Origin: Orlajensenia leifsoniae
GTDB taxonomy: Bacteria; Actinomycetota; Actinomycetes; Actinomycetales; Microbacteriaceae
Direction of reading: 5' to 3'
Assembly: GCF_004570845.1 (NCBI RefSeq)
Contig: NZ_SPQZ01000001.1
Location: forward strand, 372,001 to 436,000
Length of the DNA: 64,000 nucleotides
Shown here: positions 35,335 to 43,802 of the stretch, in pieces
Numbering within the stretch: position 1 is the stretch's first letter
Layout: every line of letters starts with the position of its first letter
Notes under the pieces: generated by a model
Database searches by the model: none
Told to the model about the DNA's origin: nothing
The model's input: the letters and a program-made list of their open reading frames with translations, nothing else
Made by a program: the position numbers and the translations under genes

Positions 35335-36491
35335 CCGACCTGCACTCCAGCGTGACGGAGCACTTCACCCAGCTGTACGGGCGCCGTCCGACCGGCGTCT
35401 GGTCCGCTCCCGGCCGCGTCAACCTGATCGGCGAGCACACCGACTACAACGCCGGATTCGTGTTCCCGTTCGCGATCAACCGCCGTACGGTCCTGGCGCT
35501 GGCTCCGCGCGAGGACCGCATCCTGCGCGTCGCGTCGTCGTTCTCGGCGGACCCCGTCTCGATCTCGCTCGACGACCTCGCACCCGAGGCACTGCACGGC
35601 TGGTCGGCCTATCCGCTCGGCGTCGCCTGGGCGCTCGGCCAGTTCGGGGCGCCCCTCGACTCGCTCAGCGGGGCCGATGTGTACCTCGACTCCGAGGTCC
35701 CCGTCGGTGCCGGCCTGTCGTCGTCGGCCGCAATCGAGAGCGCCATGGCCGTGGCGCTGAAAGACGTCTGGCGCCTCGACTTCGACCGCCGCACCCTCGC
35801 CCAGGTGGGCCAGCTCGCCGAGAACCGCGCCGTCGGCGCCCCGACGGGCATCATGGACCAGTCGGCCTCGCTGCTCGGGCGAGAGGATGCCGGTGTCTTC
35901 CTGGACTGCCGCTCCTTCGAGTCCGAGGTCATCCCGCTCGGCTTCGATGCCGCAGGCCTCGAGGTGCTCGTGATCGACACCAAGGTGAGCCACGCCCACT
36001 CGACCGGCGGCTACGCGGCCCGCCGTGCGTCCTGCGAGGCCGGAGCCAAGGCTCTCGGCGCGGACACCCTGCGCGACGTGCAGATGAGCGACCTCGCCGA
36101 GGCCGCCGAGATCCTCGACGACGAGACCTTCCGCCGGGTGCGGCACATCGTCACCGAGAACCAGCGCGTGCTCGACACCGTGCGCACCCTGCGTTCCGAG
36201 GGACCTCGCGCCATCGGCTCCCTGCTCGATGCATCGCACGCCTCGATGCGCGACGACTTCGAGATCTCGACGCCCGAACTCGACCTGGCCGTCGAGGCTT
36301 CGCGGACGGCCGGTGCCATCGGTGCGCGGATGACGGGCGGCGGCTTCGGTGGTGCTGCCATCGCCCTGGTGGCCGACGCCGACCTGCCCGCCGTGCGCGA
36401 CGCCGTGCTGACGGCCTTCGACGCTGCCGGCTACGCCACCCCCGAGCTGTTCACCGTGCGCGCGGCGCAGGGCGCGGCGCGGGAGGTCTAG
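35331..36491 (+). CDS. galK: galactokinase
   Basis: This 386-residue GHMP kinase phosphorylates galactose at C1. It shows the galactokinase signature GRVNLIGEHTDYNAGFVFPF (about 29-48), the ATP loop VPVGAGLSSSAAIE and the C-terminal MTGGGFGGAAIAL. The ATG overlaps the galT stop (ATGA). The stop codon is followed directly by a palindromic repeat. Confidence 0.97.
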   Translation: MTDLHSSVTEHFTQLYGRRPTGVWSAPGRVNLIGEHTDYNAGFVFPFAINRRTVLALAPREDRILRVASSFSADPVSISLDDLAPEALHGWSAYPLGVAWALGQFGAPLDSLSGADVYLDSEVPVGAGLSSSAAIESAMAVALKDVWRLDFDRRTLAQVGQLAENRAVGAPTGIMDQSASLLGREDAGVFLDCRSFESEVIPLGFDAAGLEVLVIDTKVSHAHSTGGYAARRASCEAGAKALGADTLRDVQMSDLAEAAEILDDETFRRVRHIVTENQRVLDTVRTLRSEGPRAIGSLLDASHASMRDDFEISTPELDLAVEASRTAGAIGARMTGGGFGGAAIALVADADLPAVRDAVLTAFDAAGYATPELFTVRAAQGAAREV

Positions 36492-36504
36492 TGGCACTCG
36501 CCAG

Positions 36505-36590
36505 CTGAGGCCCGGACGCAGTCCGCGGCCGTGGCGCTCAGGCGGAGCGCGCTTCGGGCGGTCGCTGCGCTCGGCCCTCAGCGGGCGGGT
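36505..36590. repeat. CTGAGGCCCGG ... CGGCCCTCAGCG palindromic repeat (copy B)
   Basis: The left arm CTGAGGCCCGGACGCAGTCC and the right arm GCGCTTCGGGCGGTCGCTGC through GGCCCTCAGCG match the element at 51756 almost base for base. The right arm supplies the TGA stop of the ybaK-like gene (TCA at 36578-36580). Position between convergent genes suggests a terminator or REP-like role. Confidence 0.8.
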
Positions 36591-37066
36591 GGCGCCACGA
36601 CCGCCGACGGCTCGCCGCCCGTGATGCGCACGAGTTCGGCGAACGTCGTCGGGAAGACCGTGTGCGCGTGGCCGGCCGCGGCCCACACGGTGTCGTAGTC
36701 GGCGAGCGCCGTGTCGACGACCGTGCGCACGGGTGCCGGATGCCCCACCGGCGCGACCCCGCCGATGGTCTGGCCCGTCGCATCCTTCACCTGCTCCTTC
36801 GTCGCCCGCGCGATTGTGCCCCCGAGCCTCGCTCCGAGCCACTCGGTGTCGACTCTGTGCGCGCCGGAGGTGAGCACGAGAAGCGGTTCGCCGTCGAGCG
36901 TGAACACCAGGGAGTTGGCGATCGCCCCGACCGTCGTTCCGATGGCGTCGGCTGCGGCCAGGGCCGTCGGCGTCGCCACCTCGAACCACGTGACGTCGGG
37001 AGTGAGCTCGTGTTCGGCGAGGGCGGCGCGCACGCGCTCGACCGCCGGGTGGGAGGTGTCGACCAT
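36578..37066 (-). CDS. YbaK/ProX-type aminoacyl-tRNA deacylase
   Basis: This 162-residue YbaK domain protein has IANSLVFTLDGEPLLVLTSGAHRVD, the conserved Lys/Gly segment KEQVKDATGQTIGGVAPVGHP and FAELVRITGG. Members hydrolyse misacylated tRNAs (Cys-tRNA-Pro, Ala-tRNA-Pro). The start at 37066 (MVDTSHPAVERV) is taken from family length. It ends inside repeat copy B. Confidence 0.88.
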   Translation of the reverse strand: MVDTSHPAVERVRAALAEHELTPDVTWFEVATPTALAAADAIGTTVGAIANSLVFTLDGEPLLVLTSGAHRVDTEWLGARLGGTIARATKEQVKDATGQTIGGVAPVGHPAPVRTVVDTALADYDTVWAAAGHAHTVFPTTFAELVRITGGEPSAVVAPPAR

Positions 37067-37178
37067 GCTCGCCACCCTAGAGCTCACGCACCGAGTCGCC
37101 CAAACTCGTCGGATCCGGGAGCGCAGCGACCGACGGAGGCGACGAAGACGGGCGATTCGCCGTCGATAGGGTGGGCCC

Positions 37179-37715
37179 ATGAGCATCGACGAGTTGGCCG
37201 TCATCAGGACCCTACCGGGCATCGGCAGCCCCTCCATCGCCGAGAGCGCCTTCGTGGCGGCCGGCGCCGTCATCGTCGGCGACGTCACCCTGGGCGAGCA
37301 CTCCAGCGTCTGGTACAACGCCGTGCTGAGAGCCGATGGCGCCCCGATCGTGCTGGGAGCCGGCTCCAACCTGCAGGACACCGTGGTCTGCCACGTCGAT
37401 GCGGACTTCCCGCTCACGATCGGAGCCAACGTGTCCGTCGGCCACGGCGCCGTGCTGCACGGCTGCACCGTCGGAGACGACAGCCTGGTCGGCATGTCGG
37501 CCACGGTGCTGAACGGTGCCGTGATCGGCGAGGGCTCCCTCGTGGCTGCCGGCGCCGTCGTGCTCGAGGGAACCGAGGTTCCCCCGGGATCGCTGGTCGC
37601 CGGAGTTCCGGCGAAGGTGCGTCGGGAGCTGACGGATGCCGAACGCCAGGGCATCCGCACGAATGCGGAGCACTACCTGCGCCACGTCGGCGAGCACAGC
37701 GCGCCGCTCGCCTGA
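37179..37715 (+). CDS. gamma-carbonic-anhydrase-family left-handed beta-helix protein
   Basis: This 178-residue hexapeptide-repeat protein (YrdA/PaaY type) has conserved WYNAVLRAD, NLQDTVVCHVD and VGHGAVLHGC. Together these supply the three metal-binding histidines of the family. A trimeric beta-helix and a C-terminal helix are expected. Carbonic anhydrase activity is unproven for many members. TAGGGT lies six bases before the ATG (leaderless pattern). Confidence 0.9.
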   Translation: MSIDELAVIRTLPGIGSPSIAESAFVAAGAVIVGDVTLGEHSSVWYNAVLRADGAPIVLGAGSNLQDTVVCHVDADFPLTIGANVSVGHGAVLHGCTVGDDSLVGMSATVLNGAVIGEGSLVAAGAVVLEGTEVPPGSLVAGVPAKVRRELTDAERQGIRTNAEHYLRHVGEHSAPLA

Positions 37716-37768
37716 CGCGTCGCCGGGCTGAGGCTGCGCCCGGGTCGCCGCTCGCCTGGCGGGTCGCG

Positions 37769-39157
37769 TCAGCGGAGCGCGGCCTCCCCCGCCACGGCCC
37801 GCTCGACCGGCGTCGAGTCCCGTGCGAGAGGAACCGTCAGCGGCGCCGGAAGCACCACCCGCAGCACGCGACGAGCTCGCCGGAGGAGCCAGAGCGATGG
37901 GACGGCGACGACCATCGCGAGGAAGCCGGCCGCCGAGTCGTCGTGGGAGCCGAGCATGCGCTTCCGGTCCCACGCCCGACGCAGTCGACCGCCGCGCAGA
38001 TTGTGGCGCTGAGGCGCCAGTGGGAGCGGGGCCGCGTCGCGCCTGGCCACGAGCTGCTCGAGTAGTTCGTGCCAGTCATCGGCCGCGACGCCGTGGAAGT
38101 AGTTGTCGGCCAGCCACTCGGGTCGCGGGTGGCGGAACCGACCGGCGCGCAGGTCGCCCGCGTCGCCGAACAGGCCGCTGTCCACGAAGACCGTGTTGAT
38201 GAGCCCGGGGGCGATCCCGAAGTCGTCGAGCAGCAGCACCGGGATGTCGGCGGCGACGGCCTCGAGCGCAGCCGTCGAGCTGACCGTCACCAGGGCGACG
38301 GCCCGTGCGAGATGGTCTGCCATGGGCCCGTCCTCGACCACGAGGTTGGCCGGCAGCGTTCCGCCCCACCGGTCGACGAACTCGCGATTCTCGAGGAGGG
38401 CGCCGAAGTCGTGGGTCTCGGCGTGGGTCTGGGCCTCCCCGGCCCGAGCCCGCACCTTGACGACGACGCGCTGTTCGGGATGGGCTCGCGCCGTCTCGAT
38501 GAGCCACTGCAGCAGGGCGATGCGATCCTCCAGCCGACGCGGCACGATCGCCTGCGCCGCGAACACGATCGAGTCAGCGGCAGCAGGGGTCGGGGTCGGA
38601 GCCTCGGGCGCCCGATCAGGCGCCGACTCAGACGTCGGCGCCGCCGCCGGCTGGCCCAGGAAGGGCAGGGTCGCCAGACCGAAGCCGACGGAGACCGGCA
38701 TCCGTTCCGCATTCCGAGAGAACTCGCGCACCTCGTGCCGACTGTGCAGCACGATGAGGTCGGTCTGCTCGCGGTAGACGATGGCCTTCGGAACCGCCGG
38801 GATGGTGATGCCCGGAAAGCCGCTCACCAGCACGGGTCGGTTCGGAACCGACGCCATCGCCCGGATCACGACCCGCACCATCGGTCCCCGGAGGGCCAGG
38901 AGCACAGCGTCGGGGCGGAGCTCGGTCACGACGCGCGCCACGTCGGTCAGCTGACGCACCCGGACCTGCCCGATGGTGAAGGCCGATCCGGAGAGTGCGT
39001 CCTCGAGTTGGCGCGCGCTCGGCTGCACAGGAGACGCGAGCACGACGATCTCGACGGCCCAGTCGGCCGGAAGCCCGGACGCCAGGGCGGCGCCCCACTT
39101 GACGTAGGAGTCCGAGTCGCCGATCACCAGCATGCGCCTGGCGGCCACCGGCCTCAT
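37769..39157 (-). CDS. DUF6716-type putative glycosyltransferase of nonulosonate cassette
   Basis: This 462-residue protein starts MRPVAARRMLVIGDSDSYVKWG, an actinobacterial protein type found beside sialic-acid-like synthesis genes. It contains VVTELRPDAVLLALRG, a Pro/Ala-rich linker (about 225-245) and a second half with VVKVRARAGE, MADHLARAVALVTVSSTAALEA and DIPVLLLDDFG. That half resembles the polysialyltransferase/glycosyltransferase-B donor-binding region. A basic, hydrophobic C-terminus may bind membrane. Its ATG overlaps the neuB stop (ATGA). Transfer of the nonulosonate to a wall glycan is inferred. Confidence 0.7.
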   Translation of the reverse strand: MRPVAARRMLVIGDSDSYVKWGAALASGLPADWAVEIVVLASPVQPSARQLEDALSGSAFTIGQVRVRQLTDVARVVTELRPDAVLLALRGPMVRVVIRAMASVPNRPVLVSGFPGITIPAVPKAIVYREQTDLIVLHSRHEVREFSRNAERMPVSVGFGLATLPFLGQPAAAPTSESAPDRAPEAPTPTPAAADSIVFAAQAIVPRRLEDRIALLQWLIETARAHPEQRVVVKVRARAGEAQTHAETHDFGALLENREFVDRWGGTLPANLVVEDGPMADHLARAVALVTVSSTAALEAVAADIPVLLLDDFGIAPGLINTVFVDSGLFGDAGDLRAGRFRHPRPEWLADNYFHGVAADDWHELLEQLVARRDAAPLPLAPQRHNLRGGRLRRAWDRKRMLGSHDDSAAGFLAMVVAVPSLWLLRRARRVLRVVLPAPLTVPLARDSTPVERAVAGEAALR

Positions 39158-40029
39158 GACGCGTTGACCCGCCGCAGCTTCGCCTTGGGAGCCTCCTCGC
39201 CCGGGAAGACGCGCTTCACGCCGTCGCCCATGGCCTCGCTGATGATGCGGATGTCGCGCACCAGGTGGTCGAAGCCCTGCGGCTCCAGCGAGGCTGCGTG
39301 GTCGGAACCCCACATCGTGCGGTCGAGCGTGATGTGCCGCTCGACGGCGACGGCGCCGAGGGCCACGGCGGCGAGCGAGATCTGCAGGCCGCGTTCGTGG
39401 CCCGAGTAGCCGATCGGCACGCCGCGGTAACGGTCCTGGAGCGTGCGGATGACCGAGATGTTCGCCTCCTCGGTCGGCATCGGGTAGCTCGAGGTGGCGT
39501 GCAGCATGACGAGGCGGTCGGTTCCGAGCACCTCGACGGCGGCATCGATCTCGTCGAGGGTCGACATGCCCGTCGAGAGGATCACGGGCTTGCCCGTCTC
39601 GCGGAGGGCCCAGAGGAGTTCGATGTCGGTGACGGATGCCGAGGCCACCTTGTGGGCGACGACCCCGATGTCCTCGAGGAAGGCCACGGACGGCACGTCC
39701 CACGGCGAGGCGAACCAGTCGACGCCGCGCAGGTAGGCGTAGTCGGCCAGCTCGATGTACTGGTCGCGGTCGAACTCGACCCGACGCCGGTAGTCGAGGT
39801 AGGTCATCGTGCCCCACGGCGTCTCGCGCGGGACGTCCTTCATGTGCTCGGGAGTCGAGATCTCGGGCGTGCGCTTCTGGAACTTCACGGCCTGCGCGCC
39901 GGCCTCTACCGCGACGTCGATGAGTTCCTTGGCGAGGTCGACCGAGCCGTTGTGGTTCAGTCCGATCTCGCCGATGACGTAGACGGGCTCGCCCGGTCCG
40001 ATGACCGATCGTCCGATTCGCACAGACAT
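39154..40029 (-). CDS. neuB: NeuB-like nonulosonic acid synthase, short form
   Basis: This 291-residue TIM-barrel synthase has IGEIGLNHNGSVDLAKELI, AVKFQKRT, KVASASVTDIELL, ILSTGMSTLDEI and VERHITLDRTMWGSDHAASLEP. It would condense phosphoenolpyruvate with a six-carbon aldose (ManNAc-like or mannose-6-P) to a nine-carbon acid. It ends soon after the barrel and lacks the C-terminal antifreeze-like (SAF) domain present in typical NeuB (about 340 residues). That domain normally reaches into the partner active site. AAGGAGAACAC precedes the ATG. Confidence 0.9.
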   Translation of the reverse strand: MSVRIGRSVIGPGEPVYVIGEIGLNHNGSVDLAKELIDVAVEAGAQAVKFQKRTPEISTPEHMKDVPRETPWGTMTYLDYRRRVEFDRDQYIELADYAYLRGVDWFASPWDVPSVAFLEDIGVVAHKVASASVTDIELLWALRETGKPVILSTGMSTLDEIDAAVEVLGTDRLVMLHATSSYPMPTEEANISVIRTLQDRYRGVPIGYSGHERGLQISLAAVALGAVAVERHITLDRTMWGSDHAASLEPQGFDHLVRDIRIISEAMGDGVKRVFPGEEAPKAKLRRVNAS

Positions 40030-40063
40030 GTGTTCTCCTTCGTGTTGCCCGCGTGGCGGGACG

Positions 40064-41323
40064 TCAGTTCTCGTGGGTCCCACGAGCGGCGATGATCGCG
40101 TCCGAGAGCTCGCGCACGGCGCCGGCACCGCCGACGCGGGAGAGCACGACGCGTGCAGCGGCGATCACGGCGGGGTCGGCATCCGCCACCGAGACCGGCC
40201 ATCCCACGATGCGCATGCACGCCAGGTCGGCGAGGTCGTTGCCGAGGTAGGCGATGCGGTCCAGGGGAACCCCGACGCGCTCGGCCCAGGCGACGAGGAC
40301 CGTCGCCTTGTCGTCGATCCCGTGCTCGACGTCGACGCGGAGCTTCTCTGCCCGCGCGGCGACGACGGAGTTGGTCTCGGCGGACAGGATCAGCATCGGG
40401 ATGCCGGCTTCGCGGAGACGCTTGACGCCGTGGCCGTCCCGGCGGCTCACCCGCACGGACTCGCGGCCGAGGGTGTCGACGGATGCGGTGTCGTCGGTGT
40501 GGACGCCGTCGAAATCGGTGACGACGGCATCGACGTCGATGAGCGGATGCGGCGACGGGTCGATGACGCGTGCGAGCGCTGTGCTGATCGCGAGGTCGGC
40601 CGCCGTGTCGATCTCGATCGCGTGCACCTCCGGCACCAGGCGCACGGCGACGCGACCGAAGAAGCGGTGCCCGGCCTCGCGGAAGCCCTCGGTGCGCAGC
40701 ACGTAGAACGCGCCGGTCTCGCGGTACTCCACGTCGCGGTCCTGGCGCCGCGGACGCACGGCCGCCGAGTGGTTGACTCCCTCGACGGTGCCGTCATGGT
40801 CCGGCCGCGCCCGCCAGAGGAAGGAGTGGCTCTCGACCGCCGAGAAGACGACATCGGCGTCACGGTCGAGCACCGTGCGCACGGCGACCTCGAGGTCGGC
40901 GGCGTCGATGAACGGCGAGGTGGCCTGGATGAACACCGTCGCCTCGGGCAGCGCGCCCGTCTCGTCCTCGATCGAGGCGAGGGCGTGCAGGAGGGCGGAC
41001 TCCGAGCTGGCCGTGTCACCGGCGAGCTCCTGTGGGCGCTGCACGACGTCGGCGCCGGCATCGCGGGCGAGGGCTGCGATGGCGTCGCCATCCGTCGTCA
41101 CAACGACCCTGTCGATGGAGGGGGCGGCCAGTGCAGATCGCACGGCGCGCACGATCAGCGGCACTCCGCCGACGGGAGTGGAGTTCTTGCCGGGGAGGCC
41201 CTTGGAGCCGGCTCGGGCGGGGATGATCGCCACGACACGATCGACGGGCACGGTTACGGTGGCGGCCTCAGCCGTGCCGGCACGAGTCGCGACCCCGACT
41301 CGCGTTCGCTCCGATTGGGACAT
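40064..41323 (-). CDS. neuA: CMP-nonulosonate synthetase fused to KdsC-type phosphatase
   Basis: This 419-residue fusion has two domains. The N-terminal cytidylyltransferase (about 28-245) has IIPARAGSKGLPGKN and FIQATSPFIDAADLE. The C-terminal HAD phosphatase (about 260-415) has the nucleophile VVTDFDGVHTDD, a LSAETN motif and GNDLADLACM. The phosphatase suggests a 9-phosphate intermediate (Neu5Ac-9-P or Kdn-9-P route) that is dephosphorylated before CMP activation. TAGCCT six bases before the ATG suggests leaderless transcription of the three-gene cassette. Confidence 0.92.
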   Translation of the reverse strand: MSQSERTRVGVATRAGTAEAATVTVPVDRVVAIIPARAGSKGLPGKNSTPVGGVPLIVRAVRSALAAPSIDRVVVTTDGDAIAALARDAGADVVQRPQELAGDTASSESALLHALASIEDETGALPEATVFIQATSPFIDAADLEVAVRTVLDRDADVVFSAVESHSFLWRARPDHDGTVEGVNHSAAVRPRRQDRDVEYRETGAFYVLRTEGFREAGHRFFGRVAVRLVPEVHAIEIDTAADLAISTALARVIDPSPHPLIDVDAVVTDFDGVHTDDTASVDTLGRESVRVSRRDGHGVKRLREAGIPMLILSAETNSVVAARAEKLRVDVEHGIDDKATVLVAWAERVGVPLDRIAYLGNDLADLACMRIVGWPVSVADADPAVIAAARVVLSRVGGAGAVRELSDAIIAARGTHEN

Positions 41324-41432
41324 GCCGCGAGGCTAGGACCCGGAAGTGACCTGCCCGTGATCGGGAGGTGAACGGGGCCGGTCACCCCGGGGCGTCGCGC
41401 CGCACTCCCGGGGAATGCGGCGCGACAGGCCG

Positions 41433-42317
41433 TCAGCCGAGGCGGAGTTCTGCGGCCTTCACGACGTTCGAGAGCAGCATCGCGCGGGTCATCGGGCCCA
41501 CTCCGCCGGGGTTCGGCGACAGGAAGCCGGCCACGTCGGCGACGGACGGATGCACGTCACCGGTGAGCCGCCCCTTGCCCGTCTCCGGGTCCTCGACGCG
41601 GGTGATGCCCACATCGAGCACGGCGGCACCGGGCTTCACCCAGTCGGCCTGCACCAGGTGGGCGACCCCCACGGCGGCGATCACGATGTCGGCACGCCGC
41701 ACCTCGGTGGCGAGGTCGACCGTGCGCGAGTGCGTGAGCGTGACCGTGGCATCGAGGCCCTTGCGCGTGAACAGCAGCCCGAGCGGGCGGCCCACGGTCA
41801 GGCCGCGGCCGACCACGGTGACGTGCTTTCCTGCGATCGGCACGTCGTAGCGCTGAAGCAGCTCCACGATTCCTGCCGGGGTGCAGGGCAGCGGCGAGCG
41901 CAGCTCCCCCTCGATGCCGAGCACCAGACGGCCGAGGTTGGTCGGATGCAGGCCGTCGGCGTCCTTCGACGGATCGATGGCCTCGAGCGCGGCGTGCTCG
42001 TCGAGGCCCTTCGGCAGCGGCAACTGCACGATGTATCCCGTGACCTCGGGAGCGGCGTTCAGGTCGGCGATGGCGGCGAGCACATCGGCCTGGCTCGCCG
42101 TGGCGGGCAGGTCGACGCGGATCGACTCGATGCCCACCTCGGCGCAGTCGCGGTGCTTGCCGGCCACATAGGAGCGTGAGCCGGGGTCGTCGCCCACGAG
42201 CAGGGTGCCGAGGCCGGGCACGATGCCCTGCGCCCGGAGGCCCTCGATCCGCGAGGCGAGCTCGCCCTTGATGGTCGTCGCCGTCGCGACGCCGTCCAGG
42301 CGTACTGCGGTCGTCAC
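41433..42317 (-). CDS. folD: bifunctional methylenetetrahydrofolate dehydrogenase/cyclohydrolase
   Basis: This 294-residue FolD interconverts methylene-, methenyl- and 10-formyl-tetrahydrofolate. It has the catalytic Tyr-Lys region [26 protein letters not shown], the NADP Rossmann motif [16 protein letters not shown] and the C-terminal [12 protein letters not shown]. It overlaps glyA in an ATGA, so the two are co-translated as a one-carbon unit under the upstream riboswitch. Confidence 0.97.
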   Translation of the reverse strand: MTTAVRLDGVATATTIKGELASRIEGLRAQGIVPGLGTLLVGDDPGSRSYVAGKHRDCAEVGIESIRVDLPATASQADVLAAIADLNAAPEVTGYIVQLPLPKGLDEHAALEAIDPSKDADGLHPTNLGRLVLGIEGELRSPLPCTPAGIVELLQRYDVPIAGKHVTVVGRGLTVGRPLGLLFTRKGLDATVTLTHSRTVDLATEVRRADIVIAAVGVAHLVQADWVKPGAAVLDVGITRVEDPETGKGRLTGDVHPSVADVAGFLSPNPGGVGPMTRAMLLSNVVKAAELRLG

Positions 42318-43588
42318 TGCTGCAGACCCGGGTAGAGCGGGAAGACCGAGGTGAGCTTCGTCACGCGCTCGCGAAGGCCGGCCACGTCGGCGCCGGGCTT
42401 CAGCGTCTCGGCGATGATGTCGGCGACCTCGACGAACTCGGCGTCGCCGAAGCCACGGGTGGCGAGGGCGGGCGTTCCGATGCGGAGGCCCGAGGTCACC
42501 ATCGGCGGGCGCGGGTCGAACGGCACGGCGTTGCGGTTGACCGTGATGAGCACCTCGTGCAGGAGGTCCTCGGCCTGCTGGCCGTCGAGCGGAGAGTTGC
42601 GGAGGTCGGCGAGCACCAGGTGCACATCCGTTCCCCCGGTGAGAACGTCGACGCCACCCGCGCGTGAGTCATCGGCCGTGAGGCGCTCGGCGAGGATCTG
42701 CGCTCCACGGATGGTGCGGACCTGGCGATCCTTGAAGTCCTCGGACGCCGCGATCTTGAACGCCGTGGCCTTGGCCGCGATCACGTGCATGAGCGGTCCG
42801 CCCTGCTGGCCGGGGAAGACGTTGGAGTTGAGCTTCTTGGCCAGCTCCATGTCGCGCGACAGGATGAAGCCCGAGCGCGGTCCTCCGATGGTCTTGTGCA
42901 CCGTCGAGGAGACGACGTCGGCGAAGGGGACGGGCGACGGGTGGAGACCGGCGGCCACGAGACCGGCGAAGTGCGCCATGTCGACCCAGAGCTTGGCACC
43001 GACCTCGTCGGCGATGGCGCGGAAGGCGGCGAAGTCGAGGTGGCGGGGGTAGGCACTCCAGCCGGCGATGATGACCTGGGGGCGGTGCTCGAGCGCCTTG
43101 TCGCGCACGACGTCCATGTCGACGAGGAAGGTCTCGGGGTCGACGCCGTAGGACACGGCGTTGTAGAGCTTGCCCGAGAAGTTGAGCTTCATGCCGTGGG
43201 TGAGGTGGCCGCCGTGGGCCAGCTCGAGGCCGAGGATGGTGTCGCCCGGGGTGGCGATGGCCGAGAGCACCGCGGCATTGGCCGTGGCGCCGGAGTGCGG
43301 CTGCACGTTGGCGTACTCGGCGCCGAACAGGCTCTTCGCACGCTCGATGGCGAGCGACTCGGCGATGTCGACGTACTCGCAGCCACCGTAGTAGCGGCGG
43401 CCGGGGTAGCCCTCCGCGTACTTGTTGGTGAGCACGGACCCCTGCGACTGCAGCACCGAGACGGGAACGAAGTTCTCGCTGGCGATCATCTCGAGGTAGT
43501 CGCGCTGGCGACCGAGCTCGAGCTCGAGCACCTCGGCGATCTCGGGATCGACCTCGGACAGAGGGGCATTGAACACGGAATCAGACAC
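42314..43588 (-). CDS. glyA: serine hydroxymethyltransferase
   Basis: This 424-residue PLP enzyme converts serine and tetrahydrofolate to glycine and methylene-tetrahydrofolate. It has [18 protein letters not shown], the PLP-Lys motif [16 protein letters not shown] and [18 protein letters not shown]. It starts at GTG 43588 with GAGGAGA six bases upstream. A ZTP riboswitch immediately precedes it. Confidence 0.98.
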   Translation of the reverse strand: MSDSVFNAPLSEVDPEIAEVLELELGRQRDYLEMIASENFVPVSVLQSQGSVLTNKYAEGYPGRRYYGGCEYVDIAESLAIERAKSLFGAEYANVQPHSGATANAAVLSAIATPGDTILGLELAHGGHLTHGMKLNFSGKLYNAVSYGVDPETFLVDMDVVRDKALEHRPQVIIAGWSAYPRHLDFAAFRAIADEVGAKLWVDMAHFAGLVAAGLHPSPVPFADVVSSTVHKTIGGPRSGFILSRDMELAKKLNSNVFPGQQGGPLMHVIAAKATAFKIAASEDFKDRQVRTIRGAQILAERLTADDSRAGGVDVLTGGTDVHLVLADLRNSPLDGQQAEDLLHEVLITVNRNAVPFDPRPPMVTSGLRIGTPALATRGFGDAEFVEVADIIAETLKPGADVAGLRERVTKLTSVFPLYPGLQQ

Positions 43589-43616
43589 TGGCGTCTCCTC
43601 GCGGAATCGGTGAACT

Positions 43617-43708
43617 AGGGGTTCGTGTCGTGGCCCAGGCGAACGGCCACCAACCGATTCTCATCGCTCCCCGATGGTCACCCATCCGAACGCCAGTTGC
43701 GACCCGAT
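43617..43708 (-). promoter_or_regulatory. ZTP/ZMP riboswitch (pfl motif) controlling glyA-folD
   Basis: The minus-strand leader contains, in order, GGGTCGCAACTGGCG, then GGGTGACCATCGGGGAGCGA, a variable linker, CGTTCGCCTGGGCC and a closing CGAACCC that pairs with the first GGGTCG. These are the conserved P1, junction and GCCTGGGC pseudoknot parts of the pfl/ZTP aptamer, which senses the purine intermediate ZMP/ZTP and switches on 10-formyl-folate genes. No U-run terminator follows, so control of the nearby GAGGAGA site is likely. Confidence 0.9.
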
Positions 43709-43738
43709 CAGAGTAGCAGCCGAGCCGCCTCTTCGCTC

Positions 43739-43768
43739 TTGTGTGTTAGTTAGGAGTCCTGACATACT
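43739..43768 (+). promoter_or_regulatory. promoter with palindromic operator before the GH20 gene
   Basis: TTGTGT (43739-43744) and CATACT (43763-43768) are 18 bases apart as -35 and -10. The 15-base imperfect palindrome GTTAGGAGTCCTGAC (43749-43763) fills the spacer. The half-site TGTTAGT (43744-43750) also occurs in the operator of the ROK gene at 59723. Confidence 0.5.
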
Positions 43769-43802
43769 CGCTGGACACCCAGAGGACGCACCGAGGAGAG
43801 GC

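Noticed and set aside
35091-36989. 632-codon minus-strand open frame
   Set aside because: It lies opposite galK and the end of galT; composition is that of an antisense shadow.
37716-37768. Further copy of the CTGAGG repeat
   Set aside because: GGGCTGAGGCTGCGCCCGGG shares only a few bases with the family; too weak to call.
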